64,000 nucleotides of DNA from Sphingobacteriales bacterium (GTDB lineage: Bacteria; Bacteroidota; Bacteroidia; Chitinophagales; Chitinophagaceae), in contig SEFT01000005.1 in assembly GCA_004144175.1 (NCBI GenBank), forward strand, positions 62,001 to 126,000, read 5' to 3'. Made by a program: the position numbers and the translations under genes. Below are positions 1 to 9,236 of the stretch, piece after piece. The notes beneath the pieces are model-generated. The model did not search any database. It was not told where the DNA came from and saw only the letters and a program-made list of their open reading frames with translations. Within the stretch, counting starts at the first letter, position 1. Each line of letters begins with the position of its first letter.

Positions 1-1178
1 TAAAGGCATACGGTAAGTTTGTATTGCCGGAGAACGTACCTGCCAACGAGTTTCTAAACATTGAAGGTGATAAAGTATCTACATCGCGCAACTGGGCGGT
101 GTGGGTGCACGAGTACATAAATGACTTCCCGGAGCAACAGGATATACTGCGCTATGTGCTTTGCGCCAACGCCCCTGAAACTAAGGATAATGACTTTACC
201 TGGAAAGACTTCCAGGACAGGAATAACAGCGAGCTGGTTGCCATCTTCGGCAACTTCGTGAATCGTGCCTTTGTGCTGATGCACAAGCTTTGCGGCGGTA
301 AAGTGCCGAAGCTGCATGAGGATGTAATGGACGATGCCGACAGGGCGCTCATCAACGATATACAGAACGCTAAAACACTGGTTGAAGCCGACCTGGAAAA
401 CTATAAGTTCAGGGATGCATTGTACGAAGTGATAGACCTGGCGCGTAAAGGCAATAAGTACATGCAGGATAAACAGCCCTGGATCGTTGCTAAGACGCTG
501 GAACAAACACCGGACAATCAGAAGTTGATCGACAACTGCCTGCACCTTTGCCTGCAACTGACGGCAAATCTCTCTATCCTCATTAATCCATTCCTGCCAT
601 TTACGGCTCGGAAGATGTGCCATATGATGAAGGTAGTAGACCGTATGCTGGACTGGGAAAATGCCGGCAAGATGAACCTGCTCAATGTTGGCTACCCGCT
701 CCGTGCCCCCGAATTGCTCTTCCGCAAAATAGAAGACGATGAAGTAAAGGCACAGGTGGAAAAATTGCGCAATAACCTGACACAAGCAGCCAGCGCAAAT
801 GCAGCCGCCGCACCACAAGCAGAAAAAGAACCCGCCCACAACCCCGTAAAACCAGAGATAACGATCGACGACTTTACGAAGATAGACCTGCGGGCAGGTA
901 CCATCCTGAATGCCGAGAAGGTAGAGAAGGCAGACAAGCTGCTGAAGCTGGAAGTAGATATGGGCTTTGAGAAACGCACCATCGTATCAGGCATAGCCAT
1001 GCACTACAAACCGGAAGAAATCATAGGCAGGCAGGTGACAGTAGTGACCAACCTGGCGCCACGCAAAATGCGCGGTATAGAAAGCAGGGGTATGATACTG
1101 ATGGCCGAAAATGCCGATGGCAAACTCATATTTGTATCGCCTACCGAGCTGGCTAGCGCGGGAAGTGAAGTACGGTAG
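1..1178 (+). CDS. metG: Methionyl-tRNA synthetase, C-terminal part (cut by window start)
   Basis: Charges tRNA-Met with methionine in the cytoplasm. The 5' end lies outside the window; the reading frame is open from base 3. About 20 residues in is the KMSKS-loop equivalent (DKVSTSRNWAV), followed by the helical anticodon-binding domain and, after an Ala/Glu-rich linker near codon 265, a C-terminal Trbp111-type tRNA-binding OB fold (FTKIDLRAGTI through RKMRGIESRGMILMA). This is the long, dimeric MetRS layout usual in Bacteroidota. The next gene starts 30 bp downstream on the same strand. Identification is firm; only the catalytic N-terminus is missing. Confidence 0.96.
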   Translation, partial: KAYGKFVLPENVPANEFLNIEGDKVSTSRNWAVWVHEYINDFPEQQDILRYVLCANAPETKDNDFTWKDFQDRNNSELVAIFGNFVNRAFVLMHKLCGGKVPKLHEDVMDDADRALINDIQNAKTLVEADLENYKFRDALYEVIDLARKGNKYMQDKQPWIVAKTLEQTPDNQKLIDNCLHLCLQLTANLSILINPFLPFTARKMCHMMKVVDRMLDWENAGKMNLLNVGYPLRAPELLFRKIEDDEVKAQVEKLRNNLTQAASANAAAAPQAEKEPAHNPVKPEITIDDFTKIDLRAGTILNAEKVEKADKLLKLEVDMGFEKRTIVSGIAMHYKPEEIIGRQVTVVTNLAPRKMRGIESRGMILMAENADGKLIFVSPTELASAGSEVR

Positions 1179-1208
1179 TTATTTTTGCACGCACAACAGA
1201 ACTTCTAT

Positions 1209-2528
1209 ATGAAGAAAAAGACCCTTTGGTGGATTGTAGGAGGATGTGTAGCAGCATTGGTGGTACTATTAATAATAGTAAAGAACAACAAGAAAACGGG
1301 TACCAAAGTAGCTGTTGAAAAGACAGCCACGCATACTATTACCGAATCTGTAACCGCCAGCGGAAAGATATACCCTGAAACGGAGGTAAAGATAAGTCCC
1401 GAGGTAAGCGGCGAAATAATAGAGCTGCACATACAGGAAGGCGATAGCGTTAGCAAAGGCAATTTGCTGGTGCGTATCAATCCTGCGATATACAGCTCTA
1501 TGGTGACACAGGCGCAGGCCAGCGTGTCTGAAACGCGTGCGCGTGTATCCAATTCGCGTGAGATGGTGCAACAAAGCCGGGCACAATACGAGCAAGCGCT
1601 GCACAACTACGAACGTAACCAGAAATTGTATAAAGACAAGGTTATATCTGCTATGGAGTTTGAGCAGGCAGAAGCTTCTTATCTTTCATCCAAGGCATCT
1701 TACGAAGCATCTAAAGCCAATGTATCGGGTGGTCAATATGGTGTGCAGGGGGCTTCGGCAGGTTTATCTCAAGCCAGGGAAAACCTACGTAAGACCACTA
1801 TTTTTGCACCCCGCTCGGGCATCATTTCTCAACTGAATGTAAAGCTGGGTGAACGCGTGGTAGGTACGGCCCAAATGGCCGGTACCGAAATGCTGACCAT
1901 TGCTGACATGAGCCGTATAGAAGTGCGTGTAGATGTAAGTGAAACGGATATTGCTAAAGTGAAGATTGGCGACACGACAATCATCGAAGCTGATGCCTAC
2001 CGCAATCGCAAGTTTACCGGGTTAGTATCGAAGGTCGGCGTATCCAGCAATAAGTCGGGCGCTATGAGCACCGACCAAGTGACTAACTACACGGTACACA
2101 TACTGATATTGCCTGAAAGCTATGCTGACCTTGCGGCAAGCCTGTCGAGAGGGAAATTTGTGTTTAAACCGGGTATGTCGGCGTCGGTAGATATACACAC
2201 CAGGCGCGAACGCAATATCTTATCGGTACCTGTAAATGCCGTAACCACCCGCGACTGGCCTGATAGCATGAAGAAAGAAGATGCCGGTAGTTTTGTAGAC
2301 CTGCGCCAGGTTGTTTTTGTGTATAACAACAGCACTAAAAAGGTAGAACTAAGGGATGTAAAGACCGGCATACAGGACAATCAGTATATTCAAATACTGG
2401 AAGGATTAAAACCCGGCGAAGAAGTAGTAATTGCACCCTACGGAGCCATAGCCCGCACCTTGAAGGACAAAGCTAAAGTTCAAATAGAAGCTAAGGATAA
2501 GCTGTTTGAAACGAAATCAGAAGATTAA
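1209..2528 (+). CDS. HlyD/MacA-type efflux periplasmic adaptor protein
   Basis: 439 residues. An N-terminal membrane anchor (about residues 7-26) is followed by a biotinyl-lipoyl half motif (SGKIYPETEVKISPEVSG), a long alpha-helical hairpin rich in Gln/Ala/Ser (about 95-190), the returning lipoyl half (IFAPRSGIISQLNVKLGERV), a beta-barrel and a C-terminal membrane-proximal domain. This is the RND/MacA adaptor plan that bridges an inner-membrane pump and a TolC-like channel. I chose ATG at 1209; an in-frame TTG lies 24 bp earlier. No pump or outer-membrane partner is in the window: the neighbours are metG and gpsA. Substrate unknown. Confidence 0.88.
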   Translation: MKKKTLWWIVGGCVAALVVLLIIVKNNKKTGTKVAVEKTATHTITESVTASGKIYPETEVKISPEVSGEIIELHIQEGDSVSKGNLLVRINPAIYSSMVTQAQASVSETRARVSNSREMVQQSRAQYEQALHNYERNQKLYKDKVISAMEFEQAEASYLSSKASYEASKANVSGGQYGVQGASAGLSQARENLRKTTIFAPRSGIISQLNVKLGERVVGTAQMAGTEMLTIADMSRIEVRVDVSETDIAKVKIGDTTIIEADAYRNRKFTGLVSKVGVSSNKSGAMSTDQVTNYTVHILILPESYADLAASLSRGKFVFKPGMSASVDIHTRRERNILSVPVNAVTTRDWPDSMKKEDAGSFVDLRQVVFVYNNSTKKVELRDVKTGIQDNQYIQILEGLKPGEEVVIAPYGAIARTLKDKAKVQIEAKDKLFETKSED

Positions 2529-2551
2529 CCATTTTAATTATTCCTGAAATC

Positions 2552-3574
2552 TTGAGCGAACATAATTTAGGACAGATAGGTATTATCGGAAACGGCAGCT
2601 GGGGCACGGCCCTTGCCAAAATACTGACCGATAATAATAACAGCATCTACTGGTGGGTGCGCAACAGCGAAGCTAAGAACCATTTGCAAGCCAGGCACCA
2701 CAACCCGAACTACCTTACCTCTGTAAGATTTCTACCCGAAACAATAAAGCCTACGGACGACCTGAAACAGGTGTTGGAAGAATGCCAGACGCTGATCGTT
2801 TCTGTACCGTCGGCCTACGCGCAGCAGGTAATAGAAAGCGTGGATAATAGCTTGTGGAAGGATAAGAACATCATCTCTGCTATAAAGGGTGTTTTACCCG
2901 AATGTAATTTGCTGCTGAACGACTACCTGACACAGCGCCCGGAGTTTGACCTGCAAAACTATGTAGCCATTACTGGTCCTTGCCATGCTGAAGAAGTTGC
3001 CTATGAGCGCCTCTCCTATCTCACATTCTCCGGCCTCAACGACGACCTTACGGGCAATGTGGCAAGAGCATTCCGCACGCCATACATATCTACTACGTTC
3101 AACCACGATATATGGGGTGCGCAGTTTGCTGCTGTCCTCAAAAACATCTACGCTATCGGTGCGGGTATTGCACACGGCCTCGATTATGGAGATAACTTCC
3201 TGAGTGTATATATTACCGCCTGCTACCGCGAAATGTACCGCTTCCTCGATGCACACTTCGAGAAGGTACACCCATCGAACGAGCGGCCTGACTTTCACAC
3301 GAGCGCCTACCTGGGCGATCTGCTGGTAACCTGCTACTCGTTGCATAGCCGCAACCGCAGCTTCGGTACTATGTTGGGCAAAGGTTATAGCGTAAAGGCT
3401 GCTATGCTGGAAATGAACATGGTGGCGGAAGGCTATTATGCGTCAAGAGGCATGCAATCGATATCGGCCGAAATAGACCTGCAGATACCGATAGCCCGTT
3501 GCATTTATGAAATACTATGGGAGAATCAACCGGCCCGTGAAGTATTTAGCAGGATGGAAAAGATGTTGTCGTAA
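2552..3574 (+). CDS. gpsA: Glycerol-3-phosphate dehydrogenase [NAD(P)+]
   Basis: Reduces dihydroxyacetone phosphate to sn-glycerol-3-phosphate for phospholipid synthesis; cytoplasmic. 340 residues. The N-terminal Rossmann motif GIIGNGSWGTALA (about 9-21) is followed by SVPSAYAQQVIES, the conserved AITGPCHAEEVA segment, AVLKNIYAIGAGIAHGLDYGDN with the catalytic-type lysine, and the NRSFGTMLGKG region. The start is TTG at 2552; no in-frame ATG gives a full Rossmann strand. It is 23 bp downstream of the adaptor gene, so possibly cotranscribed. A strong bidirectional hairpin follows. Confidence 0.94.
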   Translation: MSEHNLGQIGIIGNGSWGTALAKILTDNNNSIYWWVRNSEAKNHLQARHHNPNYLTSVRFLPETIKPTDDLKQVLEECQTLIVSVPSAYAQQVIESVDNSLWKDKNIISAIKGVLPECNLLLNDYLTQRPEFDLQNYVAITGPCHAEEVAYERLSYLTFSGLNDDLTGNVARAFRTPYISTTFNHDIWGAQFAAVLKNIYAIGAGIAHGLDYGDNFLSVYITACYREMYRFLDAHFEKVHPSNERPDFHTSAYLGDLLVTCYSLHSRNRSFGTMLGKGYSVKAAMLEMNMVAEGYYASRGMQSISAEIDLQIPIARCIYEILWENQPAREVFSRMEKMLS

Positions 3575-3594
3575 ATAAAAACTCATTGCATAAA

Positions 3595-3623
3595 AAAGCC
3601 GCCTTGTTGTACAAGGCGGCTTT
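3595..3623. terminator. Bidirectional intrinsic terminator between gpsA and the S46 peptidase gene
   Basis: A 10-bp perfect stem GCCGCCTTGT / ACAAGGCGGC with a 3-nt loop is flanked by AAA on the left and TTT on the right. It sits between two converging genes and serves both strands. Confidence 0.85.
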
Positions 3624-3642
3624 CTCATTTTACCGGTTATCC

Positions 3643-5796
3643 TTAGTTGCGAATCTCCATTTCCTCTATCAGGTTGTTAGCCTTACCCATCTTCTCTATC
3701 AGGAAGAGGATGAAACGGGCATCAGTACAAATAGTACGCTTGTAGTTCTTATCGAAAGCGATATCACCACTCATTGCCTCCCAGTTACCATCGAAAGCTA
3801 TACCTATCCATTCACCATTGCCATTGATGATAGGGCTACCCGAGTTACCACCGGTAATGTCATTGTTAGTAATGAAGCAAGTAACCAGGCTACCGTCTTT
3901 GCTCGCATAGCGGCCATAGTCTTTCTTCTTGTAAAGATCGATCAACTCTTTAGGCGCATCAAACTCGTCGTCGTTTGGTTTGTATTTAGCCATAAAACCA
4001 TCCAGCGTAGTATAGTAGTCGTAATGCACTGCATCCTGAGGGCTATAGCTCAATACTTTACCATAAGTTACGCGCATAGTAGAGTTAGCATCCGGGTAGA
4101 AAAGGTCATTCTTCTTCATCTCCATCAGTCCACGCACGTATTGTTTACTCAGGTCTTTTTTCTGAGTAGCAAACTCGTTTACCCGAGGCTCATAATATTC
4201 TTTGTAGTTATTCACAAAGCTCATCGCATATTTTGCAGCAGGGTCTTTTTCGATCTGCTCTGCAGATGGGTCTTTAATAAATGCATTGAACTTATTGCTA
4301 TCGAGCAGGAATGTGTTGCTGTACAAGTACTCTGCATAGTCCGCAAATGTCTTATCCAGGTTACTGCTACCGTATTTTTTAAAGATCACATTTTGGTACA
4401 CATCCGGGTGCTGGCTCTTCGGAATGTCGTTATAGAACATCTTGGTCATTTCTGCCAATAGCTCTACATCTGTTCCCCTGTCGAAAGACCTCATAAGGGC
4501 AGTACGACCAGCTTTTAGAGCGTCCGCATGTTTCTTCACCGTATCCTGGTTAGGGCTTTTCTTGCTCAGCTCTTTGTATAGCGGCTCCAGTCCTGCTGCC
4601 AGGCGGCTCAATGCTGGTGCGCGGAAAGCCTCGCCATAGTAAGTTGCATGCTTGGCATAAGGAGCATATCCTTTATAGATGTCTCCGTAATCGCCCATCA
4701 AGTCTTCGTAGTCGACGTTATTTTTCTTAGCCCATTTTGTGAACGCCTTTTCATTCGTTGCCTTTGCATCTACTACTTTCAGGCGTTTCAGTTGTTCTGT
4801 CTGGCCTATAAAGTATTTCCAGTAGTTGGCAATACTGGCATACTGAGAAGTGAGCTTCAGGTAAACTGACTTATCTTGGTCCATATGTTTGCGCATAATA
4901 GCCAGGCGCTTGTCACGGATGTTAACGATAGATGGATTCACCTCGTTAACAGCCAAATCAACACCCTGAGAAATCTCATACCTGTTCGTACGGCCGGGAT
5001 AACCGAAGATCATAGCGTAGTCACCTTCGTTCACGCCTTTAATAGAGATAGGCAGATATTTCTTAGGCTTGTACGGTACGTTATCTTTTGAGTACTCAGC
5101 AGGATTATTGTCCTTATCTGCATATACGCGGAACATAGAGAAATCTGCTGTATGGCGTGGCCACATCCAGTTATCGGTATCGCCGCCAAATTTACCAAGC
5201 GATTTTGGCGGTGTACCTACCAGGCGTACGTCTGTATATTTTTTGTAGATAAGCAGCAGGTATTGGTTGCCGTTAAAGTATTCCTTTACGTTAGCTACAT
5301 ATTTACCGCCGTTATTGCTGCGCTCTTCAATCTTCTTCTTTATCTCTTCAAATTTCTTATTGTACTTATCGCCCTTCGTCTTTTTCGTCGCTTTGTTTAT
5401 TTCATCTGTCACATCCTCAATACGCTCCAGGAACAATGCGGTGATATCTTTTGCCGGAAGCTCTTCAGCATGGCTGTATGCCCAGAAGCCGTTATCCAGG
5501 TAGTTTTTTTCTACCGAGCTAAGTCCTGCGATAGCACCATAACCACAGTGGTGGTTGGTGATCAGCAGTCCGTTTGGCGATATCAGTTCTCCTGTGCAAC
5601 CTCCCCCAAACTGTACAACAGCATCTTTAAGGCTGGCCTGGTTGATGCTGTACAGGTCTTCTTTAGAAAGTTTGAGGCCCATACGAGCCATTTCATTGTA
5701 GTTCTTACCTATCAGGCTAGGTATCCACATGCCTTCATCGGCACGTGCAGACAACAAGAATGCTGCTGCAAGAACTGATAACAGTAGTTTTTTCAT
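3643..5796 (-). CDS. S46 family serine dipeptidyl-peptidase (DPP7/DPP11 type)
   Basis: 717 residues, the usual length of the family. An N-terminal signal peptide (MKKLLLSVLAAAFLLSARA) predicts periplasmic export. Catalytic features visible: TNHHCGYGAI near residues 80-88 (catalytic His) and GGNSGSP at 649-655 (nucleophile Ser652). Family members release dipeptides from peptide N-termini for amino-acid nutrition. The residue after AFD is Gly670; in characterised Porphyromonas enzymes Gly at this site goes with DPP7-like hydrophobic P1 preference and Arg with acidic P1 (DPP11), so DPP7-like specificity is inferred. It is a single-gene unit ending at the shared terminator. Confidence 0.93.
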   Translation of the reverse strand: MKKLLLSVLAAAFLLSARADEGMWIPSLIGKNYNEMARMGLKLSKEDLYSINQASLKDAVVQFGGGCTGELISPNGLLITNHHCGYGAIAGLSSVEKNYLDNGFWAYSHAEELPAKDITALFLERIEDVTDEINKATKKTKGDKYNKKFEEIKKKIEERSNNGGKYVANVKEYFNGNQYLLLIYKKYTDVRLVGTPPKSLGKFGGDTDNWMWPRHTADFSMFRVYADKDNNPAEYSKDNVPYKPKKYLPISIKGVNEGDYAMIFGYPGRTNRYEISQGVDLAVNEVNPSIVNIRDKRLAIMRKHMDQDKSVYLKLTSQYASIANYWKYFIGQTEQLKRLKVVDAKATNEKAFTKWAKKNNVDYEDLMGDYGDIYKGYAPYAKHATYYGEAFRAPALSRLAAGLEPLYKELSKKSPNQDTVKKHADALKAGRTALMRSFDRGTDVELLAEMTKMFYNDIPKSQHPDVYQNVIFKKYGSSNLDKTFADYAEYLYSNTFLLDSNKFNAFIKDPSAEQIEKDPAAKYAMSFVNNYKEYYEPRVNEFATQKKDLSKQYVRGLMEMKKNDLFYPDANSTMRVTYGKVLSYSPQDAVHYDYYTTLDGFMAKYKPNDDEFDAPKELIDLYKKKDYGRYASKDGSLVTCFITNNDITGGNSGSPIINGNGEWIGIAFDGNWEAMSGDIAFDKNYKRTICTDARFILFLIEKMGKANNLIEEMEIRN

Positions 5797-5896
5797 TTGG
5801 ATGTATTACCGGATTAATTAACAGTAAATAAGGCGCAAATTTAATAAATACCCGCAAAGTGTATAGGGGTATAATATGGGTGAGTATATAGTATTG

Positions 5897-6487
5897 CTAT
5901 TCAGGCATTTCCGACTTGTCCACCTGCACAATACCCGTTGGATTCTTGATCACATACCAGGAAAAGTCCTCATTTGCCTCCAGGCCATTGCCAAACATAA
6001 TCTGCGTAGGCGTATGCACTTTTACAAACTTCTCGGTATATATCTTCTTCACGTTCTGGTTCCAGATCAGCTCTTCGGTATTCAGCCGCTCCCCTTTTTT
6101 GTTTACCACTACTACGCTATCCCTTATCAGTACGTTCCCCTGCTTTTCGTAGTAGCGTGCGTACTTGGCGGTCAGTACACTGTTCACATTCATACTGTCA
6201 TCAAAGAACTCCACCTTCATACTGCGCTTCATATCTACAAAAGGTGGTTTGGCTACTTCATTGCGCACAAACTCTTTAGCAAAAAGCCTAACCTTAGTCT
6301 GCCCGTTCTCACTATAAAGTATAGTCACATCGTCGGCTTTGTCCTCCTGTATGGTATTCTTGTTTACAAGCGCAGCAATGTCATCGGGGTCATTCTTGCA
6401 GGATGCCAGCAAAAGGCATATAAACAAAATACCCGGAATGATATTCCGGGAAGTTTGTTTTAATATTTGAAGACTGATTTTAGTCAT
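5897..6487 (-). CDS. lptC: LPS export ABC transporter periplasmic protein LptC
   Basis: 196 residues from ATG 6487. A hydrophobic leader ends in the lipobox LLLASC, so this form is probably an inner-membrane lipoprotein. The body is a beta-jellyroll of the LptC/LptA type (VTILYSENGQTKVRLFAKEFV, VLTAKYARYYEKQGNVLIRDSVVVVNKKGERLNTEELIWN, FGNGLEANEDFSWYVIKNPTG), the fold that passes lipopolysaccharide from LptBFG to LptA. The ATG sits inside the end of the upstream beta-barrel gene (8-bp overlap, tATGACTAA), implying translational coupling. An earlier in-frame start at 6514 exists but would lengthen the overlap. Confidence 0.85.
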   Translation of the reverse strand: MTKISLQILKQTSRNIIPGILFICLLLASCKNDPDDIAALVNKNTIQEDKADDVTILYSENGQTKVRLFAKEFVRNEVAKPPFVDMKRSMKVEFFDDSMNVNSVLTAKYARYYEKQGNVLIRDSVVVVNKKGERLNTEELIWNQNVKKIYTEKFVKVHTPTQIMFGNGLEANEDFSWYVIKNPTGIVQVDKSEMPE

Positions 6488-7781
6488 ATTTGCGTTTGAT
6501 GAACCACCTGTCATTGAGGGTGATACCTACACCAAAACGCAGGAAATTCTCTTTAACCAATCCGTTCACAGTTGTGCCACGGCTACCGCCTTCCAGCGAC
6601 AAGTGGATACGATCGGTAGAGCGTTTGAATGGCAAACTAACGCCACCTGTTACCGCATAGTAGTTCATATCCGTATTCCGCAGGCGGATATTTTCGGTGC
6701 CGTAATTAAAGCCGAGTCGATATGTAACGCGCTGAAAATAGCTACGGGTATCGGCAGGATCCGGCGTATACTCTCCACCTACCGCTATGCGAAAGGTCTG
6801 ATCGGTAACGGCAGGATCCGGTTTATCGAATTTGCGAAACTGGCTCCACTGTGTAACTGTAAGATCCGCACCTACCATCCAGTTGCTGCCGCCTACCAGG
6901 TGCGCGCCAAATGAATAAGAAAGCGGTAACGTAATTTTACTTTTTACATCGGCATTAGCATACACTGTATCGCTAAACTCTGAAGATCCCACTCCTGACC
7001 AGAAAGATATCCAATATTCATCCTGCGATACATTCAGCGATTGGCTCAACGTAGCTGTAGCGCCTAATCGCAGAGAGAGTTTTTCTTTGAGCTTGGCTTC
7101 ATACTGTGCGCCTGCTTTCCAGTATATGCCACCTATTTTGGCCGAACGTGTAACTGCACTTGCGTAAGAATAAAAGCTATCGGGCACTAATAAGTTTCTG
7201 TTGTCGATAGTACCGAACAGATAACCGAAATTTGCACCCAGGCTGAAATTTTTGAACTTATAGCCTGCTCCGATAAATCCATAATTGATAGACCCATCTC
7301 CCAGGTAATTCTCAACAACAGTACCTAATCCGGCTATAGAGTCCGCGCCCCTCATATTGTAACGGGTACGCGAATACGGACGCAGGCCAAATGCCAGTCC
7401 GCCATTTTTACTCAGTGGCAATCCAACGTTCAAATATGACAATGTAGCCGTTCCTGTCCTGTATTTATCACTGCCCATCATTGCATTGCGCACAACGCCT
7501 TCGCCGCCTGCCTCATAGGTCGTAAGCCTTACAGCTGCATAAGACGCGGGGTTGTCGGTATTCACAGCAAAGGGGTTAGCATATGCAGATGAAATGCTAC
7601 CCATTTGTTTCAGTATTGTGTTTACACCATTCCGCTGCTCTCCTATTCCGTATCGCGAATACGGAAGGTTCTCATTGGCTTGAGAAGCGTTATTGGTCGC
7701 TGTTAATTGTGCAAATGCCGGCGATACAGTTGAAAGTATGATTGCTGAGGTAAGAAAGTGCTTATTGAAGTTGCGGCACAT
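6480..7781 (-). CDS. Uncharacterised outer-membrane beta-barrel protein
   Basis: 433 residues with a signal peptide (MCRNFNKHFLTSAIILSTVSPAFAQ). The mature part is a succession of alternating hydrophobic/polar strands with aromatic girdles and a terminal aromatic strand (FLRFGVGITLNDRWFIKRKYD), as in outer-membrane barrels. I recognise it as a protein commonly found beside coaX and lptC in Bacteroidota but know no assigned function. It overlaps coaX upstream by 20 bp and lptC downstream by 8 bp, so the three are almost certainly one transcript. The lptC linkage suggests an envelope role, which is inference only. Confidence 0.75.
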   Translation of the reverse strand: MCRNFNKHFLTSAIILSTVSPAFAQLTATNNASQANENLPYSRYGIGEQRNGVNTILKQMGSISSAYANPFAVNTDNPASYAAVRLTTYEAGGEGVVRNAMMGSDKYRTGTATLSYLNVGLPLSKNGGLAFGLRPYSRTRYNMRGADSIAGLGTVVENYLGDGSINYGFIGAGYKFKNFSLGANFGYLFGTIDNRNLLVPDSFYSYASAVTRSAKIGGIYWKAGAQYEAKLKEKLSLRLGATATLSQSLNVSQDEYWISFWSGVGSSEFSDTVYANADVKSKITLPLSYSFGAHLVGGSNWMVGADLTVTQWSQFRKFDKPDPAVTDQTFRIAVGGEYTPDPADTRSYFQRVTYRLGFNYGTENIRLRNTDMNYYAVTGGVSLPFKRSTDRIHLSLEGGSRGTTVNGLVKENFLRFGVGITLNDRWFIKRKYD

Positions 7782-8505
7782 TATAGTCTACGATTAGATT
7801 TAACCCCTTTAGTAACAGGTCGGGGTCTGCAAATATCTTATTTTTAAGCTTGCTTGCAAAGAAAGGCCCGTCACCGCCCGTTAAGATGGCGTTAAAGTCA
7901 GGGTACTGGCTGGCAAAACGGTCAATCATTCCATCCATTTCGGCTGCCATACCAAATATAGCTCCGCTGCGCATACAGGTATCCGTATCATATCCCAAAA
8001 GCAACAGATCACCATCTACTTTTACTTCCGGCAGCCTGTCGGTGAACTGGTTCATCGCCTTCAGGCGCATGTGCAACCCGGGCGATATAGCACCACCACG
8101 GTACGTACGTGTCTTTTGTATGAAGTTGTATGTGATGCAAGTACCTACGCTGATAACCAGGTTGTTTTTATCCGGGTTCAGCATATGAGCAGCTACCACA
8201 GTAGCCAGTCTGTCGGCACCCAATGTTCCGGGAGTCGTATACGCGTTCATGATCGGTACGCGGGTATTGCTATCCAGTATAGAAAAATGTCTCAGGTTCT
8301 CTCGAAGCATCTGTTCTACGTCCTGCGGATGTTTTACTACAGAGCATAGAATACCTTTGGTGGGCTGATGCTGCGATATAAGGGACGCCAGCGAATTTGC
8401 AGCTTCAGAATCGGAGAAGTTCTGAACTTCGACCAGTTTTTTGTCTTTGAATATAGCGGCCTTAACACGGCTATTGCCCCAATCGATGCAAAGAGTTGCT
8501 GACAT
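7762..8505 (-). CDS. coaX: Type III pantothenate kinase
   Basis: Phosphorylates pantothenate, the first committed step of coenzyme A synthesis; cytoplasmic. 247 residues, normal for CoaX. Motifs of the ASKHA-fold type III enzyme: CIDWGNSRVKAAIF (phosphate-1 loop, residues 6-19), TPGTLGADRLATVVAAH (pantothenate site) and VISVGTCITYNFI with the catalytic-loop Thr/Cys, then GGAISPGLHMRLKAM. ATG at 8505. It lies 86 bp downstream of the LON-domain gene and overlaps the beta-barrel gene. Confidence 0.95.
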   Translation of the reverse strand: MSATLCIDWGNSRVKAAIFKDKKLVEVQNFSDSEAANSLASLISQHQPTKGILCSVVKHPQDVEQMLRENLRHFSILDSNTRVPIMNAYTTPGTLGADRLATVVAAHMLNPDKNNLVISVGTCITYNFIQKTRTYRGGAISPGLHMRLKAMNQFTDRLPEVKVDGDLLLLGYDTDTCMRSGAIFGMAAEMDGMIDRFASQYPDFNAILTGGDGPFFASKLKNKIFADPDLLLKGLNLIVDYNVPQLQ

Positions 8506-8591
8506 ATGCTAATGGATTTGTGTGTTGTCTATTGCCAAAATAGTAAAAAATCCCGCTAAAACGGAATCATTTATCTGCATTCTATTTTACC

Positions 8592-9236
8592 TCATATATT
8601 CAGGTCGTCGATTGATAGGTTCTTAAAGTGTCCGTTCATCTTCACGCGCGCCTTCATCTGTTCAAGACCCTCTATTACCGGCGCTATTGTTTTTAAATGC
8701 CTGCGGAGATACTCCAGGCGCTGTATCTCGGTAAATATATTGAGCAGCTCATACTCCTGCACTTTGGTGAGCCCTACGAAATGCGCAATCTCATAGGATA
8801 CCATGGATGTCTTCTTTTCCGGGAACTTCTCGGATACGCCCAGTAGTTCATATAGTCTTTTCACCTCGCCAAAAACCTTATTAGCGAGCTCCGACTCACC
8901 CTGCTCCATTACATTTGACGGGTAGCTGACAACGGCACCCGAGTAAAGCTTTTCTGGTATTTCCTGAACTATATGCAGTATCCTGAATATCTCTGTACCA
9001 CGTGTCTTGATGTCCATTTCGCCGTTTTCGTACACTTTCACGATCTCGGTTATCTCCATCAGTGTGCCATACTCCTCAATGTGTTTGTTGAACACAGGTG
9101 GAATACCAAATGGCTTCTTATTGGTATGACACTCGTTTATCAGTTCCTTATAGCGGGGCTCGAAGATATGCAGATTCAATGCCTCACCGGGATAAACTAC
9201 GATCTCAAGCGGAAATATGGGTATGAAGTTGGTCAT
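8592..9236 (-). CDS. LON substrate-binding (N-terminal) domain protein
   Basis: 214 residues from ATG 9236 (MTNFIPIFPLEIVVYPGEALNLHIFEPRYKEL), which matches the start of stand-alone Lon N-terminal-domain proteins; the longer frame upstream (to 9275) adds only residues unlike the family. It has no AAA+ or protease part. The first about 110 residues form the PUA-like LON fold, and the rest is helical (FTEIQRLEYLRRHLKTIAPVIEGLEQM). A role in recognising proteins or stabilising substrates is usually assumed, but none is proven. It overlaps the end of the O-antigen ligase gene by 32 bp. Confidence 0.82.
   Translation of the reverse strand: MTNFIPIFPLEIVVYPGEALNLHIFEPRYKELINECHTNKKPFGIPPVFNKHIEEYGTLMEITEIVKVYENGEMDIKTRGTEIFRILHIVQEIPEKLYSGAVVSYPSNVMEQGESELANKVFGEVKRLYELLGVSEKFPEKKTSMVSYEIAHFVGLTKVQEYELLNIFTEIQRLEYLRRHLKTIAPVIEGLEQMKARVKMNGHFKNLSIDDLNI

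Noticed and set aside
3586-4461. 291-codon open frame antisense to the S46 peptidase
   Set aside because: Starts within the terminator hairpin and lacks protein-like domains.
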